Shown here piece by piece: positions 1 through 7,246 of a stretch of 17,588 bases of DNA (positions are counted from its first letter, which is position 1; each line of letters opens with the position of its first letter). This DNA comes from an uncultured Acidimicrobiaceae bacterium (GTDB lineage: Bacteria > Actinomycetota > Acidimicrobiia > Spongiisociales > UBA5794): NCBI GenBank assembly GCA_947258635.1, contig CAMYJM010000011.1:1-17588 (forward strand), written 5' to 3'. The translations under genes and the position numbers were made by a program. Under the pieces are notes generated by a model, which was not told where the DNA came from, ran no database searches, and saw only the letters and a list, made by a program, of their open reading frames with translations.

Positions 1-223
1 GCCACTGAGCTAAGGAGGCACATATTAAGTTGTCTCTATTGAGCTGTCTTCCTCACCATGACTGCCACCCGGCTCTTCGCCCAACGGCTCATCGCACGCT
101 CTGCCACTGAGCTAAGGAGGCACATATCAAGTTGTCTCTATTGAGCTGTCTTCCTCACCATGACTGCCACCCGGCTCTTCGCCCAACGGCTCATCGCACG
201 CTCTGCCACTGAGCTGAGGAGGC
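1..223. repeat. 102-bp tandem direct repeat, 2.2 copies, at the window edge
   Basis: Copy 1 spans 1-102, copy 2 spans 103-204, and a partial third copy spans 205-223 before the sequence diverges. Copies 1 and 2 differ by one base (T26 versus C128). The partial copy differs by one base (G216 versus A114). The array may continue to the left of the window. The unit is 34 codons long and carries a short ATG frame (58-144 in the first copy), but that frame stops after 28 codons and resembles nothing I know. On the minus strand each unit contains a tRNA 5'-half-like stretch, described separately. The repeat could be a real minisatellite or an assembly artefact at a contig end. The base differences argue against a simple exact k-mer overlap. 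Confidence 0.9.
200..223 (-). other. tRNA 5'-half-like sequence (acceptor strand plus D arm), also at 98-121
   Basis: Read on the minus strand from 223 (and identically placed from 121), the sequence is laid out like the first 25 bases of a tRNA. It has a 7-base acceptor strand GCCTCCT, two linker bases, a D stem GCTC/GAGC and a 7-base D loop AGTGGCA holding the conserved GG. The copy at 121 has the canonical linker TA, while the copy at 223 has CA. Downstream I find no anticodon stem, no GTTCRA T arm and no matching 3' acceptor strand. This is therefore a fragment or a coincidental tRNA-like element, not a complete tRNA gene. The window begins inside a further copy (bases 1-19), so an intact gene could lie to the left. 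Confidence 0.5.
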
Positions 224-332
224 CGATTCGCCGGAGCGATTGTAGTCAACCTGGTACGGCGTCCGATTCGCAGGAGCCACTTCAGGGCGCGACGCGACGT
301 TCACCCGAACAGTACGCTCGCGCGAGGTCATG

Positions 333-340
333 TGAGGAGG
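333..340 (+). promoter_or_regulatory. Ribosome binding site fixing the start of the MBL-fold gene
   Basis: A GAGGAGG-type Shine-Dalgarno sequence ends at 340, five bases before GTG at 346. It supports GTG 346 over the in-frame ATG at 160, which lies inside the 102-bp tandem repeat and would add 62 residues of low-complexity Arg/Ser-rich sequence with no family resemblance. Confidence 0.7.
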
Positions 341-345
341 TCATT

Positions 346-1035
346 GTGGAGCGCGTCGCCGATGGGGTCTATCAGGTCAAGAAGGGCTTTCGGGCATTTG
401 TCATCGACGGTGATGAAGGCCTGACCCTCATCGACACGGGGTTGCCGAAACGGGCTGGGGCCTTTGTTGCCGGGATCGAATCGATCGGAAGGTCGGTGGT
501 GGACATCAAAGCCATCGTGCTCACTCACAACCACACCGACCACGCGGGGAGCGCCGCGGCTCTGAAACGCGATTCGAATTCCGCGCTGTATTGCTCGGCC
601 GGCGACGCTCCTGCAGTACGTGGCGAGAGGCGCCCCATCGACCCGCCTGTCTTCGACCGCACTCCGCTGCAGATACTCAAACCGCTGCTCCGGCTGATGC
701 CATCCGCGGACCCAGCGGTTGTAGACCTCGAAATCGAATCGGGCCCCGTACCGCATCTCTCGGAGGATCTGATGGCCATCGCTACCCCGGGCCACACACC
801 GGGCCACATGAGCTACCTGCTGGAAAGAGCCGGCGGCGTACTGTTTGTGGGAGACGCCGCAAGACATCGGGACGGCACCGTGTCGCGTGGATGGTTCAAT
901 CGCCCCACGCCCGATATCGACCAAAGCATGCGGACACTGGCGGAACGAGATTTCGAGATCGCCTGCTTCGGCCATGCCGACCCGATCCCTCGGGGCGCCG
1001 GCACCGCTTTCAGGGAGTTCGCCGCAACTCTCTGA
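346..1035 (+). CDS. Metallo-beta-lactamase-fold hydrolase (glyoxalase II-like)
   Basis: A 229-residue protein starting at GTG 346 behind a strong Shine-Dalgarno. The MBL fold opens with beta strands ending in LTLIDTGLP. The zinc motif HNHTDH follows at about residues 61-66. The third zinc histidine is in the TPGHTPGH segment, the bridging aspartate in LFVGDAARH, and the last histidine in CFGHADP near the C-terminus. All metal ligands of a two-zinc hydrolase therefore appear present. There is no signal peptide or membrane segment, so it should be cytoplasmic. The superfamily includes hydroxyacylglutathione hydrolases, lactonases and many uncharacterised thioester or ester hydrolases; the substrate cannot be read from the sequence. 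It stands alone on the plus strand and converges on tRNA-Tyr, ending 17 bp from it. The 120 bp in front hold no promoter I would defend. Confidence 0.88.
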   Translation: MERVADGVYQVKKGFRAFVIDGDEGLTLIDTGLPKRAGAFVAGIESIGRSVVDIKAIVLTHNHTDHAGSAAALKRDSNSALYCSAGDAPAVRGERRPIDPPVFDRTPLQILKPLLRLMPSADPAVVDLEIESGPVPHLSEDLMAIATPGHTPGHMSYLLERAGGVLFVGDAARHRDGTVSRGWFNRPTPDIDQSMRTLAERDFEIACFGHADPIPRGAGTAFREFAATL

Positions 1036-1052
1036 GCGCGAATCGGCAACTG

Positions 1053-1134
1053 TGCCGGGAGAAGGATTCGAACCTCCGTAGGCGATGCCGGCAGATTTAC
1101 AGTCTGCTCCCTTTGGCCGCTCGGGCATCCCGGC
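1053..1134 (-). tRNA. tRNA-Tyr (anticodon GTA)
   Basis: An 82-nt class II tRNA read from 1134 to 1053. The 7-bp acceptor stem pairs GCCGGGA (1134-1128) with TCCCGGC (1060-1054), and the discriminator base is A. The anticodon stem GCAGA/TCTGC encloses the loop CTGTAAA, so the anticodon is GTA. A long variable arm follows, as expected for bacterial tRNA-Tyr, then a T arm GGAGG/CCTTC with loop TTCGAAT. The 3' CCA is not encoded (the next bases are CAG), so the CCA-adding enzyme is required. tRNA-Leu also has a long arm, but the anticodon position excludes it. Confidence 0.95.
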
Positions 1135-1266
1135 TGGAGCCCGCAGGCTCGGGATCCGGCGCCGCACCGCCGCCGCAACCCACCCTCGAGCACGAGTGCG
1201 CCTCCGGGCGCCGACAGGATAGCCGCGCCACCGATCGGGGAAAGCTGCGAACCCACGGAGGTCCCG

Positions 1267-1626
1267 CTACCCGCGCAGTCGACGGAGCTGGCTTTCCAGA
1301 TAGGGTCGGGCCCGCCGCTGTCCGCCGCGTTCGGCGATCGCGGCCTGCAACGACTCGAGGGCATCGAGGATCGTTGCGCGGTCGGGTTCCCAACCGCGGC
1401 GCTCGCATTCATCGAGCCAGTCGCCGAGGGTGCGATGGCCCCGCTGCCCGTTGCAGCGGCGGCAGGCGGCAACCTCGTTCTCGATCCAGCGGGGGCCACC
1501 CTTGAGTCGGGGCACCAGATGCTCCGTGGTGGCTGCAACCAAATCGACGTTGAGAGGGCGCCGACACCAGACGCAGCTGTTGCCATCGCGCTGGAGGATC
1601 AGCTGCATCCGCTGGCGGCGGTTCAC
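1267..1626 (-). CDS. Small HNH-endonuclease-like protein
   Basis: A 119-residue protein starting at GTG 1626, with GGAG about 7 bases upstream. It lies 25 bp after the htpX stop on the same strand, so the two are probably co-transcribed. The HNH/McrA-type zinc-finger nuclease core is clear: CVWC (about residues 18-21), then TEHLVPRLKGG with the general-base histidine, an ENEVAACRRCN segment supplying the asparagine and second zinc CxxC, and a following H in the RGHRT stretch. The C-terminal 45 residues are charged and helical (DALESLQAAIAERGG). Stand-alone HNH proteins of this size are common in Actinobacteria, and most have no assigned role. Nothing here links it to restriction, an intron or an integrative element. 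A longer frame up to 1896 is rejected because it would run through htpX. Confidence 0.82.
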   Translation of the reverse strand: MNRRQRMQLILQRDGNSCVWCRRPLNVDLVAATTEHLVPRLKGGPRWIENEVAACRRCNGQRGHRTLGDWLDECERRGWEPDRATILDALESLQAAIAERGGQRRARPYLESQLRRLRG

Positions 1627-1651
1627 GGCGCGCTCCGGACGTGTCGCGCCT

Positions 1652-2521
1652 CTACCGAATGCCCATCGCCATCCGTTCGAGACGGGCGATCCGCTCCGCC
1701 GTCGGCGGATGGGTGCTGAACTTCCGGGCAAGGGCCGACCGGCGGTCCCTGCGGCCGCCGAAGGCCTTGAGCGGATCGGCGATGAAGAGCTGCGAGACCG
1801 CAGGGTTGACCTCCATCGGGATCCGAGCGGTCCCCGCTTCCAGCTTCGCCAGGGCACTCGCCAGCGCCATCGGCGATCCGGTGATCTCGGCGCCACTGGC
1901 GTCGGCTTGATACTCGCGGCTCCGGCTGATCGCCATCTGCACCAGGATCGCGCCCAGAGGCGCGATGATCACCGCCAGCAATCCGACGATGGCACCGACC
2001 GGGTTGTCGTTGTTGCGGCGACCGGCACCGGTCCAGAAAGCGAACCGGGCGAGGAATGACAAGGCCGCACCGATGGTCGCCGCCACCGAGGCAATCAAGA
2101 TGTCCCGGTTGCGGACATGGGACAGCTCATGCGCCAAAACACCCTCGAGCTCATTGTGGGTCATCATCTCGAGGATGCCGCGGGTGACCGCCACCGCGGC
2201 GTGCTTGGGACTGCGCCCCGTGGCAAACGCATTCGGCTGCGGCTTGTTGATCACATATATCTTCGGCATCGGCATGTTCTCGCGCTGGGCCAGCGAGCGG
2301 ACGATCGAGTAGACGTTGGGGAGCTCGAGCTCGTCGACGGGGACCGCTCCGGTGGTCTTGAGGGCGATCTTGTCGGAGAAGAAGTACATGGCGCCGTTCA
2401 TGAGTGCGGCAAAGCCGAGGGCGATGACGGCTCCGTTTGTGCTGCCCAAAGCCCAGCCCAGGGCGACCAGGAGACCGCCGAGCAAGGCCATCAGGCCGAC
2501 TGTCTTTACGTTGTTTTCCAT
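1652..2521 (-). CDS. htpX: HtpX-type M48 membrane zinc metalloprotease
   Basis: A 289-residue protein starting at ATG 2521 (MENNVKTVGLMALLGG). It has two N-terminal hydrophobic segments in the first 50 residues, then the M48 zinc motif HELSH within VLAHELSHVRNRD. Two further membrane segments follow (around IASVAATIGAALSFLARF and VGAIVGLLAVIIAPLGAIL). The third zinc ligand is the glutamate in SRSREYQADASGAEITG, and the C-terminus carries the family FSTHPPTAERIARLE segment. Size, order and motifs match HtpX, which degrades misfolded or damaged membrane proteins on the cytoplasmic face of the inner membrane. It probably heads a two-gene unit with the HNH gene. An extension to 2599 would give an Arg/Pro-rich head and is not supported. 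There is no convincing Shine-Dalgarno, which fits the leaderless promoter annotated upstream. Confidence 0.95.
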   Translation of the reverse strand: MENNVKTVGLMALLGGLLVALGWALGSTNGAVIALGFAALMNGAMYFFSDKIALKTTGAVPVDELELPNVYSIVRSLAQRENMPMPKIYVINKPQPNAFATGRSPKHAAVAVTRGILEMMTHNELEGVLAHELSHVRNRDILIASVAATIGAALSFLARFAFWTGAGRRNNDNPVGAIVGLLAVIIAPLGAILVQMAISRSREYQADASGAEITGSPMALASALAKLEAGTARIPMEVNPAVSQLFIADPLKAFGGRRDRRSALARKFSTHPPTAERIARLERMAMGIR

Positions 2522-2527
2522 GGGCAG

Positions 2528-2533
2528 ATTGTA
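2528..2533 (-). promoter_or_regulatory. Leaderless-type -10 box for htpX
   Basis: On the minus strand TACAAT ends six bases before the htpX ATG (2521), so transcription would begin at or next to the A of the start codon. It fits the TANNNT consensus of actinobacterial housekeeping promoters. The -35 region, 17 bp further up, is weak. Leaderless mRNAs are common in Actinobacteria, and the missing Shine-Dalgarno agrees with this reading. Confidence 0.5.
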
Positions 2534-2614
2534 TCGCCTCCGGGGTCCTATCCACGGGGGCTCCCGGGGCCGGCGACCCGACAACCGCGGCCACACCATG
2601 TGACCGGCGGTCGC

Positions 2615-2644
2615 TTGTTGCGTTCAATACGGGAGAGCTAGGGT
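2615..2644 (+). promoter_or_regulatory. Candidate promoter for the subtilase gene
   Basis: TTGTTG (2615-2620) and TAGGGT (2639-2644) are separated by 18 bp in the 215-bp divergent gap, about 90 bp before the GTG start. The -10 overlaps a 5-bp inverted repeat, GGTTG-CA-CAACC (2642-2653), which could be chance or a small operator. Support is consensus likeness only. Confidence 0.3.
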
Positions 2645-2736
2645 TGCACAACCACCAAGTGCACCGGCCACGGCACGCCATGGATCGATGCACGGTTGAA
2701 GGGTTTGCCGATTCGGTAATGGGGAGGGTTCACTCC

Positions 2737-5700
2737 GTGTCACGACGGGCACTGGCCGCACTGGCATCCATGGCGATGGTCTACTCGGCGATGGCGGCAG
2801 CGCCCGCGGCGGCGGAGACCCCGGACCGCGCAGATCTCGAAGCAGCCCGAGCCGTAGTAGCCCGGGAGAACCCGTTCAAAGGCATCGAAGCCGGCGTCTT
2901 CGTCGTCCGCCTCGACGAACCAGCGATCGCGCTCTATGAGGGCGGCATCGGCCGGCTGCAACCAACGAGTACCCGCGGCGAGATCCAGCTCGATGTCGCC
3001 AAACCGGCCGCCGTGGCGTATCGGACGCACCTCGAGAGCCAGCATGCCCGACTGATCAGCCGCCTGAACCGAGACCTGGGCCGCCAGGTGGCCGCCGAGC
3101 ACAAGTACTTCAACGCCGCCAACGCGATCGCGGTGCACCTCACCGCCGACGAAGCAGCTCGGGTGCTCCGAATGCCGGGGGTCAGTTCGGTAGTGCCCGA
3201 CGTCATACGTCACATCGATACGGACTCGGGGCCGGGTTGGATCAACGCGCCCACGATCTGGGACGGCCGCGCCACCGGGATCGGCACCCAGGGTGAGGGC
3301 ATCGTGGTCGGCGTGCTCGACACGGGTATCAACCCGCTCAACCCGAGCTTCGCCGATATCGGCGGTGACGGCTACGACCACACCAACCCATTCGGCGCCG
3401 GCAACTATGTCGGTGTCTGCAATCCGTCTGAGCCGGGCTACCAGAAGGGCTTCGCCTGCAACGACAAGCTGATCGGAGCCTGGAGGTTCACGAACGCCGC
3501 CGGGCCCATCGACGACGAAGGTCATGGTTCGCACACGGCCGCTACGGCTGCCGGCAATGTGGTCGAGGCGACCGTGGCCGCCCCGACCCTGACTATCAAG
3601 CCGACGATCTCGGGAGTTGCCCCGCACGCCAACATCATCGTCTATGACGTGTGCAACCCATCCGGCTGTCGAGGCTCGGCGATTCTCGCCGCGATCGATC
3701 AGGCCATCGCCGACGGCGTCGACGTCATCAACTACTCGATCGGGAGCGAGACTCCCACCAACCCGTGGGCGGAAACCGAGCAGCTCAGCTGGCTCGCGGC
3801 GCGTGAGGCCGGTATCTTCGTCGCCCACTCGGCCGGGAACGAGGGCCCCACCGAGGGGACAACGGGCTCGCCGAACGCACCATGGATGACGCACGTGGCG
3901 GCGGCGAGCCACGACAGGGCCTTCACCAACACCATCGGGAGCTTTGGCGGCGGGGACGCCCCTCTCGTCGACATCGTGGGCGCGGGATTCACCGCCGGCT
4001 ACGGGCCCGCGCCAATCGTCTACGCCGGCGACTACCCGTCGGCGTTGACCGACACGCCCGAGCTCTGTGGCGTCGGATTCCTCGGTGAGGAGGCTTCGCC
4101 GTGGCCGGCCGGCACATTCACAGGTGAGATTGTCGTTTGTGACCGGGGGATCTTCGGTCGTGTGGAGAAGAGCGCCAACGTTCTGGCCGCCGGGGCGGGA
4201 GGGTTCGTGCTCGTCGATAATGGAAACGGGCCGGTCGGCGACTCCTACGATCTGCCGGGTGTCCACATCGATGGGCTGAACGGAGGTCTCCTCGAGGCCT
4301 GGCTGGCTACGGGCAGCGGGCACATGGCCACCATCGGTGGAGCAGTGGAGAGCATCGCCGATGCCAACGGCGACGTTCTGGTCGGCCTCAGCTCGCGCGG
4401 CCCCAATCGCGGCATCGATATCGTGAGCCCGAGCCTCGCCGCACCCGGCGCCGACATCATCGCGGCGCTCGGCACCGACGGTGAAACTGCCTGGGGATTC
4501 CGCAGCGGGACATCGATGGCCAGCCCGCATGTCGCCGGTGCCGCCGCGCTGCTCATGTCCCTCTATCCGGACTGGACTCCGGCCGAGGTCGAGTCCGCCC
4601 TCATGCTCACTGCCAGTCAAACCGTTCTCCTCGAGGACGGGGTCACGCCAAGCACCCCGTTCGACAGCGGCGCCGGCCGCATCGACCTGAGGGCGGCGGC
4701 CCGTACCGGTCTCGTGATGAACGAAACGGTCGACAATTACCTTGCGGCCAATCCCGCCGCCGGAGGTGATGTCGGCGACATCAACCTGCCGAGTATGGCG
4801 AATTCGTCGTGCCTGATCAGCTGTTCGTGGACGCGCAAGGTCACGGCAACTCGTGACGCATCGTGGACCGCATCCGTCTTCGGGAGTGACGGTCTGGCGC
4901 TGACGGTGTCACCTGCGAGCTTCTCGCTGGTGACGGGGGAGTCCCGGGAACTCACCATCACCGCCGATGTGTCGGGAGTTTCGTCCGAGCCACACGTGTT
5001 CGGTTCTCTCGTTCTCCAAGCCACAGAAGCGAGCGGGGACAACCTTCCACCGGTGGCAACGATGCCGATCGCAGTCAAGGGCAGAAACGGCGACCTCCCG
5101 TCGGCGGTGCACATTCGGGCGGGTCGCGAGGCCGGGTCATGGGAGATCGGCGGGCTGACGGCGCTCGAAATCACCAACCTGAGCGTCGAGACGGAAGGCC
5201 TGGTCAGGGGCGACGTCGACGAAACCGCCATCCCGATGGACACGAACAGTGGCGACGTATTCGACGATGTGGCCGACGGGACATATCTCAAGCTACTCAA
5301 CGTGCCCCCCGGAGCGACCGGCGTCATCGCCGAGATCCTCGATTCCGAATCGCCCGACCTCGACATGTTCGTGGGCCGCGACGTGAACAACGACGGCGAA
5401 CCGACTGAGAACGAGCTGGAATGCGTGAGCGCATCGAGTAGTGCACTCGAGTCGTGCCACGTCGACGATCCCAGTGCGGGCCAATGGTGGGTGCTGGTAC
5501 AGAACTGGCAAGGCTCGCGGCCCGGCCGGCTCGACTCGTTCGAGTTGTCCACAGCAGTGCTCGACGGAGAAGACGCGGGAAACATGCGGATCGAGGGACC
5601 GAAGACGGTGGGCCATCTCGCGCCGTTCAGCCTCCGCGTTTTCTGGGACGACCCGGCCATGGAGCGAGGCGATCGGTGGTACGGCGCGTTCTCCGTGGGC

Positions 5701-7239
5701 ACCGATCGAGCACACGCCGGCAATCTCGGTAGGGTCGCCGTCGTCGTCGACCGTCGCACCGATGATGTCCATAAGGCCGCATCTACGGATCTGGCGATGG
5801 TTGGCGAGACGGTCACGTATGAGATCACGATCGAGCCGAACGTCACGGGTGAGACCATCGAGTACTCCTTCACCGACACGATTCCGGAGGGGATGACCTA
5901 CGTCGCCGGCTCCGCCACGGACGGCGCCACGGTCGCCAACGGCGTGGTGTCATGGACCGGCGTGGCCCCCTCGCCGGCGGTTGCCACCGGCTCATATGAG
6001 GTGTCGACAAACTCTGATGACGCCAGTTGCGACTCCCCGTTCGACGGGGGCGGCTATGTCGACCTCGAGGATCAAGGCATCGCCACCGACCGGTGGATCA
6101 CCGGCGACAACGTTGCGTTTACCGCCTTCGAGTCGACAGACATCACCTTCTACGGCAATGAGCACGCCGGCATCGGTTTCACAGATGATGGGTTTGCCGT
6201 CTTCGACGTAGATGCCAATTACGGCGGGTCGCCCTGGATACCGCAACCGATCCCCGACCCCGAGGCCCCGAATAACCTCGTGGCTCTCTTGTGGCAGGAC
6301 TTCGAGATCGTCCATGACAAGGCGACCAACGCCGGCGTCTCGCTGGCCGCCCTGGATGACGACACGCTCTTCGTGGTCGAATTCGACGATATCCAGTTGT
6401 TCGGTGGGAGCGACCCGGTGATGGACATGGAGATCCTGATGCGGCCCACCGTCGACCAGTCGCCCGGCGCATGGGAGATCCTGCTGGCGTACGACAACGT
6501 TGCCGAGAGCGTGCCGGGCAGTGTCGGCGTCGAGAACGCCGACGGTTCGGCAGCCACATCGATCGACTCGAGCGTTGTCGCCGATGGCGTCATGATCTGC
6601 TTCAACTGGAAGGGGCCGTCGTTCGAGCCCATCGTCATCTCGTACGACGTCACCATCGACCTGGACGCTCCACTCGGCGTGGCCGCCAACAGCGTGGTGT
6701 CAGAATCGGACAACCCCGGCAGCCGGCCCGCCACCAGTACGGCGCCCGTCCGGATTGTCGCGACGCCAAGCGATAGCCTTGCTCGCGCACTCGAGCAGCT
6801 CACCGAATGGACCGCCAACCCGCCGGGCGATCTGCTGCCGGAGGATGTTGCCCACCTGGCCGCGGCACGCGACCACCTGGTGGCTGCCTTGACGGCCGAC
6901 CGCTGGGTCAATGAGACGACGCTCGACGCGTTTGCGGGAAGGCCGGTGTTCACGCGTCTGCAGAAGGCAGTCAAACGGATCCGGAAGATGCGGCCGCAGA
7001 CCTCGATCCGTTTCGCCAAGAGCGCTCTCAAGCGGGGGCTGGTCGATGTTGCCGAACATCTCGCGCAGCTGGCGCTCACCGACGCCCTGGCCGGGAAGGC
7101 GACGCGAGCCAATCTGAACCGGGCCGCCAGGAAGTTGGCACTGGTCGACATCGAGCAGGCCGACAGGAAGTGGATCCGGGCCGTGGCCCACAGCCGCCGC
7201 TCCTGGGTCGCCTCGACGCGGCACATGAGAAGTCTGTGA
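2737..7239 (+). CDS. Large secreted subtilisin-family (S8) serine protease, multidomain
   Basis: A 1500-residue protein. GTG 2737 is chosen because GGGAGGG (2722-2728) sits 8 bases upstream and a clean signal peptide follows (MSRRALAALA..., cleavage near A26/E27). In-frame ATG 2719 is possible. Residues about 35-170 look like an inhibitor-type propeptide. The S8 domain has Asp195 in GVLDTGINP, His263 in DDEGHGSHTA, oxyanion Asn368 in SAGNEGP and Ser593 in SGTSMASPHVAG. A PA-like insertion lies at about 440-525. Then come an Fn3-like domain (about 660-780), a PPC-like beta domain (about 830-945) and a DUF11-like domain from about 1009, apparently interrupted by a beta-rich module (about 1080-1295). 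A Lys/Arg-rich helical tail fills 1345-1500. There is no LPxTG motif or C-terminal membrane anchor. The catalytic set is complete, so an active extracellular protease is likely; its substrate is unknown. It converges on the methyltransferase gene with a 7-bp gap. Confidence 0.93.
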   Translation: MSRRALAALASMAMVYSAMAAAPAAAETPDRADLEAARAVVARENPFKGIEAGVFVVRLDEPAIALYEGGIGRLQPTSTRGEIQLDVAKPAAVAYRTHLESQHARLISRLNRDLGRQVAAEHKYFNAANAIAVHLTADEAARVLRMPGVSSVVPDVIRHIDTDSGPGWINAPTIWDGRATGIGTQGEGIVVGVLDTGINPLNPSFADIGGDGYDHTNPFGAGNYVGVCNPSEPGYQKGFACNDKLIGAWRFTNAAGPIDDEGHGSHTAATAAGNVVEATVAAPTLTIKPTISGVAPHANIIVYDVCNPSGCRGSAILAAIDQAIADGVDVINYSIGSETPTNPWAETEQLSWLAAREAGIFVAHSAGNEGPTEGTTGSPNAPWMTHVAAASHDRAFTNTIGSFGGGDAPLVDIVGAGFTAGYGPAPIVYAGDYPSALTDTPELCGVGFLGEEASPWPAGTFTGEIVVCDRGIFGRVEKSANVLAAGAGGFVLVDNGNGPVGDSYDLPGVHIDGLNGGLLEAWLATGSGHMATIGGAVESIADANGDVLVGLSSRGPNRGIDIVSPSLAAPGADIIAALGTDGETAWGFRSGTSMASPHVAGAAALLMSLYPDWTPAEVESALMLTASQTVLLEDGVTPSTPFDSGAGRIDLRAAARTGLVMNETVDNYLAANPAAGGDVGDINLPSMANSSCLISCSWTRKVTATRDASWTASVFGSDGLALTVSPASFSLVTGESRELTITADVSGVSSEPHVFGSLVLQATEASGDNLPPVATMPIAVKGRNGDLPSAVHIRAGREAGSWEIGGLTALEITNLSVETEGLVRGDVDETAIPMDTNSGDVFDDVADGTYLKLLNVPPGATGVIAEILDSESPDLDMFVGRDVNNDGEPTENELECVSASSSALESCHVDDPSAGQWWVLVQNWQGSRPGRLDSFELSTAVLDGEDAGNMRIEGPKTVGHLAPFSLRVFWDDPAMERGDRWYGAFSVGTDRAHAGNLGRVAVVVDRRTDDVHKAASTDLAMVGETVTYEITIEPNVTGETIEYSFTDTIPEGMTYVAGSATDGATVANGVVSWTGVAPSPAVATGSYEVSTNSDDASCDSPFDGGGYVDLEDQGIATDRWITGDNVAFTAFESTDITFYGNEHAGIGFTDDGFAVFDVDANYGGSPWIPQPIPDPEAPNNLVALLWQDFEIVHDKATNAGVSLAALDDDTLFVVEFDDIQLFGGSDPVMDMEILMRPTVDQSPGAWEILLAYDNVAESVPGSVGVENADGSAATSIDSSVVADGVMICFNWKGPSFEPIVISYDVTIDLDAPLGVAANSVVSESDNPGSRPATSTAPVRIVATPSDSLARALEQLTEWTANPPGDLLPEDVAHLAAARDHLVAALTADRWVNETTLDAFAGRPVFTRLQKAVKRIRKMRPQTSIRFAKSALKRGLVDVAEHLAQLALTDALAGKATRANLNRAARKLALVDIEQADRKWIRAVAHSRRSWVASTRHMRSL

Positions 7240-7246
7240 GGCGTGG

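Noticed and set aside
1..223. CRISPR array or integron attC site in the left repeat
   Set aside because: There are only two full units, tandem without spacers, at 102 bp, and no integrase or cas gene nearby.
160..345. N-terminal extension of the MBL-fold hydrolase to ATG 160
   Set aside because: The first third lies in the 102-bp tandem repeat, the sequence is Arg-rich and unlike the family, and GTG 346 has a strong ribosome binding site.
1137..1150. 5-bp hairpin GAGCC-CGCA-GGCTC just upstream of tRNA-Tyr
   Set aside because: Too short to be meaningful in GC-rich DNA, and no U-tract or other context.
2437..2736. N-terminal extension of the subtilase frame to 2437
   Set aside because: It would overlap htpX on the other strand and bury the signal peptide; the Shine-Dalgarno and signal sequence favour GTG 2737.
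2740..4620. 626-codon open frame on the minus strand opposite the subtilase
   Set aside because: Arg/Asp/Val/Gly-rich with no recognisable domain; it is the mirror of the S8 catalytic domain, whose Asp/His/Ser motifs lie on the plus strand.
7240..7246. Terminator between the convergent subtilase and methyltransferase genes
   Set aside because: Only 7 bp separate the stops, and no inverted repeat with a T-run was found around them.
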